A stretch of DNA of 64,000 bases from Haematobia irritans (Eukaryota > Arthropoda > Insecta > Diptera > Muscidae): positions 20,906,997 through 20,970,996 of the forward strand of contig NC_134398.1 in the NCBI RefSeq assembly GCF_050003625.1, written 5' to 3'. The notes beneath the pieces were generated by a model. The model worked only from the letters and a program-made list of their open reading frames with translations. It did not search any database and was not told the origin of the DNA. The translations under genes were made by a program, and so were the position numbers. Below, in pieces: positions 10,731 through 22,045 of this stretch (positions within the stretch are counted from its first letter, which is position 1; every line of letters starts with the position of its first letter).

Positions 10731-12614
10731 TTATACCCTCCACCATAGGATGGGGGTATATTAACTTTGTCATTCCGTTTGTAACACATCGAAATATTGC
10801 TCTAAGACCCCATAAAGTATATATATTCTGGGTCGTGGTGAAATTCTGAGTCGATCTAAGCATGTCCGTCCGTCCGTCCGTCTGTCCGTCTGTCCGTCTG
10901 TCCGGCTGTCCGTCCGTCTGTGGAAATCACGCTAACTTCCGAACGAAACTAGCTATCGACTTGAAACTTGGCACAAGTAGTTGTTATTGATGTAGGTCGG
11001 ATGGTATTGAAAATGGGCCATATCGGCCCACGTTTACGTATAGCCCCCATATAAACCGATCCCCAAATTTGGCTTGCGGAGCCTTCCGGTGCAGCAAAAT
11101 TCATCCGATCCGGTTGAAATTTGGTACGTGGTCTAAGTATACGGTCTCTAACAACCATGCAAAAATTGGTCCATATCGGTCCATAATTATATATAGCCCC
11201 CATATAAACCGATCCCCCGATTTGACCTCCGGAGCCTCTTGGAGGGGCAAAATTCATCCGATCCGGTTGAAATTTGGTACCTGATGTTAGTATACGGTCT
11301 CTAACAACCATGCAAAAATTGGTCCATATCGGTCCATAAATATATATAGCTCCCATATAAACCGATCCCCAGATTTGACCTCCGGAGCCTCTTGGAGGAG
11401 CAAACTTCATCCTACCCGACTGAAATTTGGTACGTGGTGTTAGTATATGGTCTCCAACAAGCATGCAAAAACTGGTCCATATCGGTCCATAATTATATAT
11501 AGCTCCCATATAAACCGATCCCCAGATTTGACCTCCGGAGCCTCTTGGAGGGGCAAAATTCATCCGATCCGTTTGAAATTGGGTACCTGATGTTACTATA
11601 CGGTCTCTAACAAGCATGCAAAAATTGGTCCACATCGGTCCATAATTATATATAGCTCCCATATAAACCGATCCCCAGATTTGAACTCTGGAGCCTCTTG
11701 GATGAGCAAAATTCATCCGATCCAATTGAAATTTAGTACGTGGTATTAGTATATGGTCTCTAACAACCATGCAAAAATTGGTCCATATCGGTCCATAATT
11801 ATATATAGCTCCCATATAAACCGATCCCCAGATTTGACCTCCGGAGCCTCTTGGAGGAGCAAAAGTCATCCGATACGGTTGAAATTTGGTACATTTCGTT
11901 AGTATATGGCCTCTAACAGCCATGTAAAAATTGTCAAATTTTATTACTATAGAAAGTTTTGTCAAAATTTCATTTCTATAGAAAGTTTTGTAAAAAGTTT
12001 ATTTCTATATCAATGTTTGTCAACATTTTATTTCCATAGAAAATTTTGTCAAAATTTTATTTCTATAGAAAATTTTGTAAAAAATTTATTTCTGTAGAAA
12101 ATTTTGTCAACATTTTATTTCTATAGACAATTTTGTCAACATTTTATTTCTATAGAACATTTTGTCAACATTTTATTTCTATAGAAAATTTTGTCAACAT
12201 TTTATTTCTATAGAAAATTTTGTCAAAATTTTATTGCTATAGAAAACTTTGTCAACATTTTACTTCCATAGAAAATTTTGTCAACATTTTATTTCTATAG
12301 AAAATTTTGTCAAGTTTTTATTTCTATAGAAAATTTTGTCAAAATTTTATTTCTATAGAAAATTTTGTCAAACTGAATTATATACGTATTTAATCGGCCT
12401 TTTATTTTGTTTAATATATACCCCTTATGGACTTACTTACAATTTAGAAGACAGTGTTAAAAAGTTTTACGATACCTTGCCATCGGCAAGTGTTATCGCA
12501 ACCCAAGTAATTCGATTGTGGATGACAGCCTTTAGTAGAAGTTCCTATGCAATCCATGGTGGAGGGTACATAAGATTCGGCCTGGCCGAACTTACGGCCG
12601 TATATACTTGTTTT
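10731..12614 (-). mobile_element. Family A element, near full length, with internal 29-bp array
   Basis: Reading on minus, the 5' end lies at the right (AAGTATATACGGCCGTAAG, AGGCCGAATCTTATGTACCC, then TACCCTCCACCATGG). The 3' end lies at the left, with its mate TACCCTCCACCATAGG in inverse orientation inside a hairpin ending GGGTATAA. Next to the 3' end is a run of GTCC and GTCT repeats (10863-10920). The core holds about six tandem 153-bp monomers, and a 440-bp array of the 29-bp repeat sits between the monomers and the 5' region. The design resembles DINE-1/Helentron-type elements; this assignment is inference. A 338-codon ORF (10949-11965, minus) merely follows the 153-bp period. Confidence 0.8.
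11934..12376 (+). repeat. 29-bp array internal to family A element
   Basis: About 15 rather homogeneous units, many with GTCAACATTTT in place of GTCAAAATTTT. The right junction, 'aactgaattatatacgtatttaat', is the same family A site at which the array starts in the copy at 26.5 kb (reverse complement, 'aaatacgtatataatt'). The array was therefore part of an A subfamily before it dispersed, or entered the same site twice. Confidence 0.9.
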
Positions 12615-12709
12615 TTTTTTTTTTTTGGTTAATTTTTTTTTATCCAAGTATGTTATGTATCAAAAAATGTAGAAAGTACAATTTGATATAAAATTAAATG
12701 ATCGTACAA

Positions 12710-12757
12710 ATAGTCTAAGTGAGCCTGATGCATCGGGCTGCTACCTAACCTAACCAA
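12710..12757 (+). repeat. SINE 3' tail fragment
   Basis: The segment 'agtctaagtgagcctgatgc' followed by CATCGGGCTGCTACCTAACC matches the last part of the tRNA-derived SINE at 29.8-30.1 kb, including its CCTAA-type tail. The tRNA-like head is missing. Confidence 0.75.
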
Positions 12758-13694
12758 TCTAGTATATACGACCGTAAGTTCGGCCAGACCGAATCTTATG
12801 TACCCTCCACCATGGATTGTGTAGAAATTCTACGAAAGACTGTCATCCACAATCGAATTACTTGGTATCTTAAAACTTCTTAACATCGTTTTCTAAATTC
12901 TGAGTTAGTCCATACGTGGTAGAGAGCCAGAATTGAAATATGGGTGTGGCTTATATGGGGGCTATATACAAATATCAATTTGTTATGGACCAATTTTTGT
13001 GTGATTGGGGATCGATTTATCTGAGGGCTATATATAACTATAGACCGATATGGACCTAGTTAGGCATGGTTGTTAACGGCCATATAATAGCACAATGTAA
13101 CAAATTTCAACTGACTAGGATGAAATTTGTTCCTCCAAGAGGCTCCAAAACCAAATCCCAGGATCGGTTTATATGGGGGCTATATATGATTATGAACTGA
13201 TATGGACCACTTTTGGCATGGCTGTTAAATATCATATACTACTACCACGTACCAAATTTCAACCAGATCGGATGAATTTTGCTTCTCCAAAAGGCACCGG
13301 AGGTCAAATCTGGGGATCGGTTTATATGGGGGCCAGGGCTGTGGAGCCGGAGTCGGAGTCTTGGAGTCGGAGTCTGAAGATTTTGTGGGAGTCGGAGTCG
13401 TAAAAATTTTGCTCGACTCCGACTCCGGCTAAACCAAATTTTTTAAAACACTTCACATTTTTGTAACTAAGCAAGTTTTTACGAAAATTAGTTTCCATTG
13501 CGTTATTCATTTGATCAATGTATAGCATGATAGTAAATGAAAATCAACTTCCAATTACGGCTATCTTTTTATGTTTCCTAGAATGTTAGACTAGCAGATG
13601 GCCCATATCAATTTATTTGAAATATTTCGAACAATCGATATTATTTTTATTTTAATTTTATTTTAAGGCCATATACATATGTGGAATAGTGACA

Positions 13695-14920
13695 GAAAAT
13701 TTTTTCAAAGTTGTTTTTTATAGAAAAATTTGCCAAAATGTTATTTCTATAAAAAGTTTTGTCAAAATTGTATTTCTATAGCAAATTTTGTCAAAATTTT
13801 ATTTCTATAAAAAATTAATTCAAAATTTTATTACTATAGAAATATTTTTTTCTATAGAAAATTTTGTCAAAATTTTATTTCTATAGAAAATTGAGTCAAA
13901 ATTTTGTTTCTATAGAATATTTTCAAAATTGGTTTTTATAGAAAAATTTGCCAAAATGTTATTTCTATAAAAAGTTTTGTCAAAATTGTATTTCTATAGC
14001 AAATTTTGTCAAAATTTTATTTCTATAAAAAATTAATTCAAAATTTTATTACTATAGAAATATTTTTTTCTATAGAAAATTTTGTCAAAATTTTATTTCT
14101 ATAGAAAATTGAGTCAAAATTTTGTTTCTATAGAATATTTTGCAAAATTTTATTTCTATGGAAAATTTTGCAAAATTTTGTTTGTTACACAAACATTTTT
14201 TCAAAATTTTATTTCTATTGATAATTTTATTTATATAAAAATTTAAGTCAAAATTTTATTTGTATAGAAAATTTTGCCAAAATTTTATAGTAATAGATTT
14301 TTTTATTAAAAAATTTGGTCAAAATTATATTTCTATAGAAAACTTTGCCAAAATTTTATTTCTATCGAAAATTTAATCAAAATTTTGTTTCTGCAGAATA
14401 TTTTGCAGAATTTTATTTACTACACAAAAATTGTTCTAAAATTGTATTTTTATTGATAATTTTTTCAAAATTTTATTTTTATAAGAAAAAATTGTCAAAT
14501 TTTATTTCTGTAGCAAATTTTTTTTCTCACTGATACTCAAAATTTTATTACTATAGAAATATTTTTTTCTATATAAAATTTAGTCAAAATTTTTTTTCTA
14601 TAGAAAATTTAGTCAAAATTTTGTTTGTGAATATTTTGCAAAATTTTATTTCTATAGAAAATTTTGCAAAATTTTGTTTGCAGCACAATTTTTTTTTTTT
14701 TGTAAATTGTATTTCTATTGATAATTTGTTCAAACTTTTATTTCAATAAAAAATTTTGCCAAATTTTATTTCTATAAAAATGTTATTCAAAATTTGATTT
14801 CTATATATTTGGTCAAAATTTGATTTCTATAGAAAATTTTGCCAAAATTTTATTTTTATAGAAAATTTAGTCAAAATTTTATTTACTAGACAAAAATTTT
14901 TCCAAAACTGTATTCAGTGA
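13695..14920 (+). repeat. 29-bp array inside the hAT-like element
   Basis: Plus-oriented degenerate 29-bp units. Two consecutive blocks with a 218-bp period (13710-13927 and 13928-14145) are almost identical, including the rare variants 'aaaaattaattcaaaatttt' and TTGAGTCAAAATTTTG, which shows a recent multi-unit tandem duplication. Confidence 0.9.
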
Positions 14921-15054
14921 GCATTCAATTTTGGAAAAGTTGCTGCTAAGTCGAAAACTTGTAGAAATGACTAAAATTTTCAAATTTTTCAATGAATGAA
15001 TCGTAAATGCATTTTTGCGAAATTGTCCAAACAATTATAAATATTTCCTAAATA

Positions 15055-15172
15055 TTGCCCGAGTTTTGTAGAAGTCTGATTTGAGATTTTATCAAAATGT
15101 AGATCTAAATACAAAGTTGTGCAGAGTATATTATAATCGGCCCGCCCGACTTTAGACTTTCCTTGCATTTTT
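15055..15172 (-). mobile_element. Family B 5' fragment inside the hAT-like element
   Basis: Read on minus this is the family B start: GTCTAAAGTCGGGCGGGCCG, then a TATAATATACTCTGCAC box and 'tagatctacattttgat'. It is truncated and diverged. Confidence 0.7.
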
Positions 15173-16298
15173 ATTTTTCGTTAAAATTGTGTTACGTTAG
15201 ATTTAAATTTTATATACATAGATTTTGTAGAAGTATATTCAATCTTTTCTAAATCGATTCAGATTCAAATTCATGCATATGGAAATATAAACCTTTATAT
15301 AGCTCGCAACAAATTTAAAGGATTTAAGATAGTATCAATAATTTTGGTCCACAAATACATATACTGTTCGTATCTTCTCATATTATGATGGGTATTTTAT
15401 ATCATTATTTTATTTATTAAACATTGCCCTAAATTGGAAATATAGAGTTCAATTGGCATCTAATGTGAAATTAAGACCTTTCTTTGCACACATAAATAAA
15501 AACGATACTTTATATCGACCCCCACAATAGAACTACAAATTAGTGGTATTAAAATGAGATTTAGTTATATTACCCGGAGTCGGAGTCGAGCTGATGAAAA
15601 ATGCTGGAGTCGTAGTCGCCCTGATGGGGGCTATATATAATTATGGACCGATATGAACCAATTACTGCATGGTTGTTGGATACCATATACTAGCATCACG
15701 TACCAAATTTCAAACGAATCGGATGAATTTTATGGACTGATATGAACCAATTCCTGCATGGTTTTTGGATACCATATACTAACATCACGTACCAAATTTT
15801 AACCGAATCGGACGAATTTTGCTCTTCCAAGGGGCTCCGGAGGTCAAATCTGGTGATCGGTTTATATGGGGGCTATATATAATTATGGACCGATTTCGAC
15901 CAATTTTTGCATGGTTTTTAGAGACCCTATACCAACACCATGTACCAAATTTCAGCCGGGTGAAATATGATTCTGTTAGAGGCTCCGCAAGCCAAATCTG
16001 AGGGTCCGTTTATATGGGGGCTATACGTAAAAGTGGGCCGTTATAGCCCCTTTGCAATACCATCCGACCTCCATCAATAACAACTACTTGTGCCAAGTTT
16101 CAAGTCGATAGTTTGTTTCGTTCGGAAGTTAGCGTGATTTCAACAGACAGACGGACGGACGTACATGCTTAGATCGACTCAGATTTCACCACGACCCAGA
16201 ATATATACTTTATGGGGTCTTAGAGCAATATTTCGATGTGTTACCAACGGAATGACAAAGTTAATATACCCCCCATCCTATGGTGGAGGGTATAAAAA

Positions 16299-16430
16299 GA
16301 TTTAAAAATTTCCCATATATTTTACTAACATTGTGTTCCATCCCAGGACATTAGCCAACTTAAATTTTAACAAAGTGGCGCAGGGTATATTATAGTCGGT
16401 TCTGTCTGACTTTAGACTTTTCTTATTTGA
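16299..16430 (-). mobile_element. Family B 5' fragment
   Basis: The minus strand reads AAGTCTAAAGTC with diverged GTCAGACAGAACCGACTATA, then a CCCTGCGCCAC box and 'aacacaatgttagtaaaata', which is the first ~130 bp of family B. It abuts the 3' end of the family A copy directly. Confidence 0.7.
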
Positions 16431-17471
16431 TTTCCAGTTTACATTTTTTTTCTCTCTGCACGTGAAAATTAAAGGATCCTACAAACAAGAAAAATTGTAG
16501 CCTTCAGCATCATGGGACCCATAAAAAACCACTAAAATGTTACTACCAGAGACTGGACAAACAATGACAACTAACTTACCATTACCAACATGAATATCCT
16601 CTCCCTCCGTGTCGCCTCATCGAACAATGTTGTTGTTAGCGCCGCTGTTGGCTATGTTGCTACATTCTCTATGGCCACTGGACACTCTTGTTGTGCGGTA
16701 TGGTGTTGCCATCAACTACAAACAATTGGCCGCCATCGGCAACTAACTATTATGTAAACGACAATAATTATGCCAACAACATGCATACTTTATGCATGAG
16801 AATGTTGTTCAGTTGTTTGGCCAAAGCAAAAACGCTCATATCCACAGAGAGATCTAGAGAGGCTATAGAAAAAGAGCTGTCCGTGACCAACCATAACCAC
16901 CGGCGCAACTCCAGTGAACTGTAAAACCCCAACCATATTTGTGGTTAAGGCATAATAAAGTCCATAGCGCGATTTCCTGATGTTTTTTTTTTTGTTTTGT
17001 TTGCTCCATGTCCTTGGGTTTGGTTGTTCCCAACCATTACTAGTTACTATGTTCACCGAATAGTCAGACTAAAATATGTAGACAAGTGTTGAAAAAATGT
17101 TGCTGAGTGTATGATAAAATTCCAGGACATCGGAAAGAGATGTCTTTGAATTGGTCTAAGAAATTTAAAAACAAAAATTATCATGGGCATTTTCTCCAAA
17201 TAAAGAAGACAATTTAAAGAGCTAGCATATTTCGTTTATGGTGCCTTAGGCATGGAGGCAACGATTGTAAACAGACTCAGAACATTTTCGAGTTCAACTT
17301 TAAATGGTGATCAAGAGCTACGAGGTCGAATAGTCGGAATCCTAACGAAGAGAAATAAACTTCAGAGCGGTTAATATACGGCAGCAAGTATTCAATGATA
17401 TAGTTGTAGAGAAGGATTTCTATCAACTTTACTTTGATATGTTGCTATAATAGAATAGTATGTACTACATA
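16431..17471. other. Low-repeat island of higher complexity
   Basis: About 1 kb of non-repetitive sequence, less AT-rich than its surroundings between 16550 and 16930. ORFs overlap on both strands there (plus 16688-16924, minus 16790-17056), with N- and T-rich composition on plus and no recognisable domain. It could be conserved non-coding or intronic sequence, but I cannot support an exon. Confidence 0.4.
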
Positions 17472-17805
17472 CACTGAAAATCCTTAATTTTAGGACAGGA
17501 AATTTCCAAAAGATTAAGGAAACTTACATTTAAACTAAAGAAATTTCAAAAGAAGAATATTCATAATTTATTTCATTGCAATTTTTTTCACTACCTTTCG
17601 CACACAAGTCTCTTAAGTGTGCGTCCCTTCATTGAAGTCGTAGGTCTTGGAAGTAGAACGAATTTTTCTTAAAATACAAAAAAATATTTTTGAAATATTG
17701 TTTCTTTGGATTACAAACGAAATAGCTTCCGATAAAAAACTATGACTTATTTGGTATCCTAACGTTACTTTTATACAAATTAAAACTAATTAGGTTCCCA
17801 AAAAA
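17472..17805. mobile_element. Element E, diverged and 3'-truncated copy
   Basis: It starts CACTGAAAATCC right after a TA. It shares ordered segments with the copy at 4191, such as 'tccttaattttaggac', a 'gtccct..tgaagtcgta' block and 'aatttttcttaaaatac'. No matching right terminus is visible before the 29-bp array begins. Confidence 0.55.
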
Positions 17806-18076
17806 GGGAAATATTGACAAAATTGTCTATAGAACTAAAATTTTTACAAAATTTTCCATAGAAATAAAATTGTGACAAAATCTTCTGTAGAAATAAAATT
17901 TTGACAAAATTTTTTATAGAAATAAAATTTTGCTAAAATTTTCTATAGAAATAAAATTTTGACAAAATTTTCTATAGAAATAAAAATTTGCGAAAATTTT
18001 CTATTGAAATAAAATTTTGACAAAATTTCCTATTGAAGGAAATTTTTGACAAAATTTTCTATAGAAATAAAATTTT

Positions 18077-18420
18077 GTTGTTTTTTTGATTTCAGCTTAA
18101 AACCATACATTGACTAAACTACAAGTGTAGCTTAACAACCAGAGGAAAAGTATGCTTGTCAAATGTATTTGGGCAAAACCCTATAGACTGCAAGACGGTT
18201 GGATGGACGCACGTGTCGAAATTACCACATTCCTCATCAGCATCCTCTACTTGCAGCAAAACTATCAACCAATTATCAGAATAAATTCAGGCAGTTCATT
18301 AAACCCAACAATGAACCACACTTGAACCTTCCGAAAAAGGTTTTGTATGATAGCCGGCTTATGCCGACATAAATTCGAAATAAACATGTCTCTTTTCCTA
18401 TGCCACTGTCAAATCATCAT
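18077..18420 (-). mobile_element. Module F copy with decayed hammerhead
   Basis: The minus strand carries F from 'gatgatttgacagtgg' through the ribozyme to the GCTGAAATC end. It is joined to the array by GAAATAAAATTTTGTTG (plus reading). The left junction phase matches that at 48.0 kb. The outer part of F beyond AAATCATC is missing and replaced by array sequence. Confidence 0.85.
18188..18256 (-). ncRNA. Hammerhead ribozyme, degraded core
   Basis: Outer stem I CTGCAAG/CTTGCAG, inner stem I GGATG/CATCC and core CTGATGA are present, and stem III ACG/CGT with a GTC cleavage triplet is kept. The conserved GAAA after stem II reads GACA, and stem II has one G-T wobble (GGAAT/ATTTC). The core change should abolish or strongly reduce cleavage. 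Confidence 0.8.
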
Positions 18421-19527
18421 AAAATTTTGACAAAATTTTTTACCAAAATAAAATTTTTACAAAACTTTATATAGAAATAAAATTTTGACAAAATTCCCTA
18501 TTGAAATAAAATTTTGACAAAATTTCCTATAGAAGTACAATTTTGACAAAATTTATTATAGTAATAAAATTTTAACAAAATCTTCTATAGAAATAAAATT
18601 TTGATGCAATATTCTATAGAAATAAAAATTTTACAGAATTTTTTATAGAAATATAATTTTGTTACAGTTTTCTACACAAATAAAATTTTGACAAAATTCC
18701 CTATTGAAATAAAATTTTGACAAAATTTCCTATAGAAGCAAAACTATCAACCAATTATCAGAATAAATTCAGGCAGTTCATTACACCCAAAAATGAACCA
18801 CACTTGAACCTTCCGAAAAAAGGTTTTGTATGATAGCCGACTTATGCCGACATAAATTCGAAATAAACATGTCTCTTTTCCTATGCCACTGTCAAATCAT
18901 CATAAAATTTTGACAAAATTTTTTACCAAAATAAAATTTTTACAAAACTTTATATAGAAATAAAATTTTGACAAAATTCCCTATTGAAATAAAATTTTGA
19001 CAAAATTTCCTATAGAAGTACAATTTTGACAAAATTTATTATAGTAATAAAATTTTAACAAAATCTTCTATAGAAATAAAATTTTGATGCAATATTCTAT
19101 AGAAATAAAAATTTTACAGAATTTTTTATAGAAATATAATTTTGTTACAGTTTTCTACACAAATAAAATTTTGACAAAATTCCCTATTGAAATAAAATTT
19201 TGACAAAATTTCCTATAGAAGCAAAACTATCAACCAATTATCAGAATAAATTCAGGCAGTTCATTACACCCAAAAATGAACCACACTTGAACCTTCCGAA
19301 AAAAGGTTTTGTATGATAGCCGACTTATGCCGACATAAATTCGAAATAAACATGTCTCTTTTCCTATGCCACTGTCAAATCATCATAAAATTTTGACAAA
19401 ATTTTTTACCAAAATAAAATTTTTACAAAACTTTATATAGAAATAAAATTTTGACAAAATTCCCTATTGAAATAAAATTTTGACAAAATTTCCTATAGAA
19501 GTACAATTTTGACAAAATTTTCTATAG
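18256..19527 (-). repeat. 483-bp higher-order repeat combining F and the 29-bp array
   Basis: Units start at 18256, 18738 and 19221 (steps of 482 and 483 bp). Each joins a ~165-bp F piece, starting 'gcaaaactatcaacc' on plus, to ~318 bp of 29-bp repeats. Units two and three are essentially identical until the third breaks off near 19520, and the first differs at a few sites. This is a recent tandem amplification of the junction. Confidence 0.9.
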
Positions 19528-21540
19528 ACACAAAATTTTGGCAAAATTCCCTATAGAAATAAATTTTCGAGAGAGATAAAATTTTTATAGAATTTTCGAT
19601 AGAAATAAGATTTTGACAAAAAATCTCATAAAAATACAATTTTGACAAAAATTTCTATAGAAGTACAATTTTGACAAAAGTTTCTATAGTAAAAAAAAAT
19701 TGACAAAATCTTCTATAGAAATAAAATTTTGACAATATTTTCCATAACAATAAATTGACAAAATTGTCTATAGAAATAAAATTTTGACAAAATTTTCTAT
19801 AGAAATAAAATTTTGACAAAATTTTCTATAGAAATAAAATTTTGACAAAATTTTTTATAGAAATAAAAATTTTACAGAATTTTTTATGGAAATAAAATTT
19901 TGTTAAATTTTTCTACAGAAATAAAATTTTGACAAAATTTCCTATTGAAATAAAATTTTGGCAAAATTTCCTATAGAAGTACAATTTTGACAAAATTTTC
20001 TATTGTAATAAAATTTTGAAAAAATCTTCTATAGAAATAAAATTTTGACAAAATTTTCAATAGAAATAAAATTTTGACAAAATTTTCTATAGAAATAAAA
20101 TTTTGACAAAATTTTCTATAGAAAGAAAAATTTTACAGAATAACAATAAATTGATAAAATTTTCTATAGAAATAAAATGTTGATAAAATTTTCTATAGAA
20201 ATAAAATTTTGAAAAAATTTTCTATAGAAATAAGAATTTGACAGAATTTTTTATAGAAATAAAATTTTGTTAAATTTTTCTACAGAAATAAAATTTTGAC
20301 AAAATTCCCTATTGAAAAAAAATTTTAACAAAATTTTCTATAGAAATAAAATTTTGACAAAATTTTCTATAAAAATAAAATTTTGACAATATTTTCCATA
20401 ACAATAAATTGATAAAATTTTCTATAGAAATAAAATTTTGACAAAATTTTCTATATTTGACAGAATTTTTTATAGAAATAAAATTTTGTTAAAGTTTTCT
20501 ACAGAAATAAAATTTTGACAAAATTTCCTATAGAAGTAAAATTTTGACAAAAATTTCTATAGAATTAAAATTTTGACAAAATCTTCTATAAAAATAAAAT
20601 TTTGACAATATTTTCCATAACAATAAATTGATAAAATTTTCTATAGAAATAAAATTTTGACAAAATTTTCTATAGAAATAAAATTTTGTTAAAGTTTTCT
20701 ACAGAAATAAAATGTTGGTTAGTGTTTCAATAGAAATAAAATTTTGAAAAAAAAATCTATAAAGATAAAATTTTTGATAAAATTTTCTATAGAAATAAAA
20801 TTTTGCGAAAATTTTCTATAGAAATAAATTTTTGTCAAAATTTTATATAGATTTAAATTTTTAACAAAATTTTCTATTGAAATAAAATTTTGACACAACT
20901 TTCTATAGAAATAAAATTTTACGAAAATTTTCTATAGAAATAAAATGTTCTATAGAAATAAATTTTTGATAACATTTCTATAGAAATATAGAAATAAATT
21001 TTTGCGAACTTTTTCGATAGAAATAAAATTTTTACAGAATTTTCTATAGAAATAATATTTTGACAAAAATTTCTTTAGAAAATTATTGACAAAATTTTCT
21101 ATAGAAATAAAATATTTCGAACATAAATAGAAATAGAAATAAAATTTTTGACAAAATATTCTCTAGAAATAAAATTTTGACAAAATTTGCTATAGAAAAA
21201 AATTGAGAAAATTTTCTACAGAAATAAAATATTGCGAACATTTTCTATAGAAATAAATTTGCGACAAAATTTTCTATAGAAATAAAATTTTGACAAAATT
21301 TACTACAGAAATAAAATTTTGACAAAATTTTCTATAGAAATAAAATTTTGACAAAATTTATTACAGAAATAAAATTTTGACAAAATTTTCTGTAGAAATA
21401 AAATTTTACGAAAATTTTCTATAGAAATAAACTATTGATAAAATTTTCTATAGAAATAAAATTTTGCGAAAAATTTCTATAGAAATAAAATTTTGCAAAA
21501 AAGTTTCAATACAAATAAAATTGTGCTATTTTTTTAATTC

Positions 21541-21745
21541 AATATATTTCCCATCTTTCCGTATTAGCTTGCAAGCTAAACTCGTTAATTCTTTTAAAAT
21601 TTGACACATTCATAATTCAAGGGATATTTATACTAACCACAAAAATTCGAATAAAAACTTCAAAATAAGATTTTTTAATTTGGTAGATTCGTGGTAAAAT
21701 ATTATACAAATATTGGTAGACTATTTTTGACAATCGTGTATGCAC
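21541..21745 (+). repeat. Module H at the right edge of the array
   Basis: It carries the ordered motifs 'attcaagggatattta', 'ctaaccacaaaaattc', AAGATTTTTTAATTTGGTAG, 'gtggtaaaat' and 'gactatttttgacaatcgtg'. The same order is found at 50.5 kb, also beside array territory. Confidence 0.65.
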
Positions 21746-21752
21746 ACGTATT

Positions 21753-22045
21753 GAAAAATTAGCTTCGATTAAAGTCATTGAAATTCCAAAAAGCAGAAGA
21801 GCTCACGAAAGTATTTACAAACAAGTTAGACTGAAAAGAGCCAAGAAGTTGCTTCTCTTGCACAAAAGGAGCCAATTACCGAATTTCGTTTTCTCCGATG
21901 AGAAGCAATTCCAAATTGAACAGTTTTTGAACAAACAAACTGATAGGATTTACTTGCCAAAGAGGTCAGATGAAAATTGGGGGGCCCAAATGATTGCAGT
22001 CCAGGGTATACAAACATTTCCGATTGAAATTTGGAATTTTAGAAC
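21753..22045 (+). pseudogene. Tc1/mariner-type transposase fragment
   Basis: A reading frame of roughly 97 codons, open from upstream of 21753 to a stop near 22043, resembles the central DDE region of Tc1/mariner transposases: RAKKLL, then NFVFSDEKQFQIEQ with the first catalytic Asp (about 21898), then NKQTDRIYLPKR. The N-terminal DNA-binding domain, the second Asp and the last catalytic residue are absent, and no inverted termini are seen. It begins right after module H, so the left break is at or near 21745. The enzyme would have cut and pasted a TA-flanked transposon; this piece cannot. Family assignment rests on motif resemblance only. Confidence 0.75.

Larger units (their letters stand above)
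13334..15623. mobile_element. hAT-like non-autonomous transposon with 8-bp target duplication
   Basis: The element starts CAGGGCTGTGGAGCCGGAG and ends GTCGCCCTG, so both termini read CAGGGC inward. ATGGGGGC stands directly outside each end (13326-13333 and 15624-15631), an 8-bp duplication as expected for the hAT superfamily, and excising it restores the host family A monomer. Repeats of GGAGTC flank the termini inside. The interior has no transposase; it holds a 1.2-kb 29-bp array and a family B fragment, so it is itself a composite. Confidence 0.85.
12761..16298 (+). mobile_element. Family A element split by a hAT-like insertion
   Basis: The 5' end AGTATATACGACCGTAAG with the subterminal box TACCCTCCACCATGG is at the left; the 3' hairpin and GGGTATAAAAA are at the right. 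Tandem 153-bp monomers lie on both sides of a 2.3-kb insertion at 13334-15623 that interrupts one monomer at its TATGGGGGC box. Without the insertion the element would be about 1.25 kb. No coding capacity. Confidence 0.85.
17806..21540 (-). repeat. Large 29-bp array with embedded F fragments
   Basis: About 3.7 kb of minus-oriented 29-bp units (GAAATAAAATTTTGACAAAA). Three pieces of module F are embedded at 18077-18420, 18738-18903 and 19221-19386. Many near-consensus units at 19750-20110 suggest recent homogenisation. The last units fade into module H at 21541. Confidence 0.95.

Noticed and set aside
10949..11965. 338-codon ORF on the minus strand of a family A element
   Set aside because: It follows the 153-bp (51-codon) repeat period. 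The same monomers are open on the other strand in other copies, and there is no recognisable domain.
16280..16298. GGGTATAAAA as a TATA-box promoter
   Set aside because: It is the fixed 3' end of every family A and B copy and is not followed by any gene.
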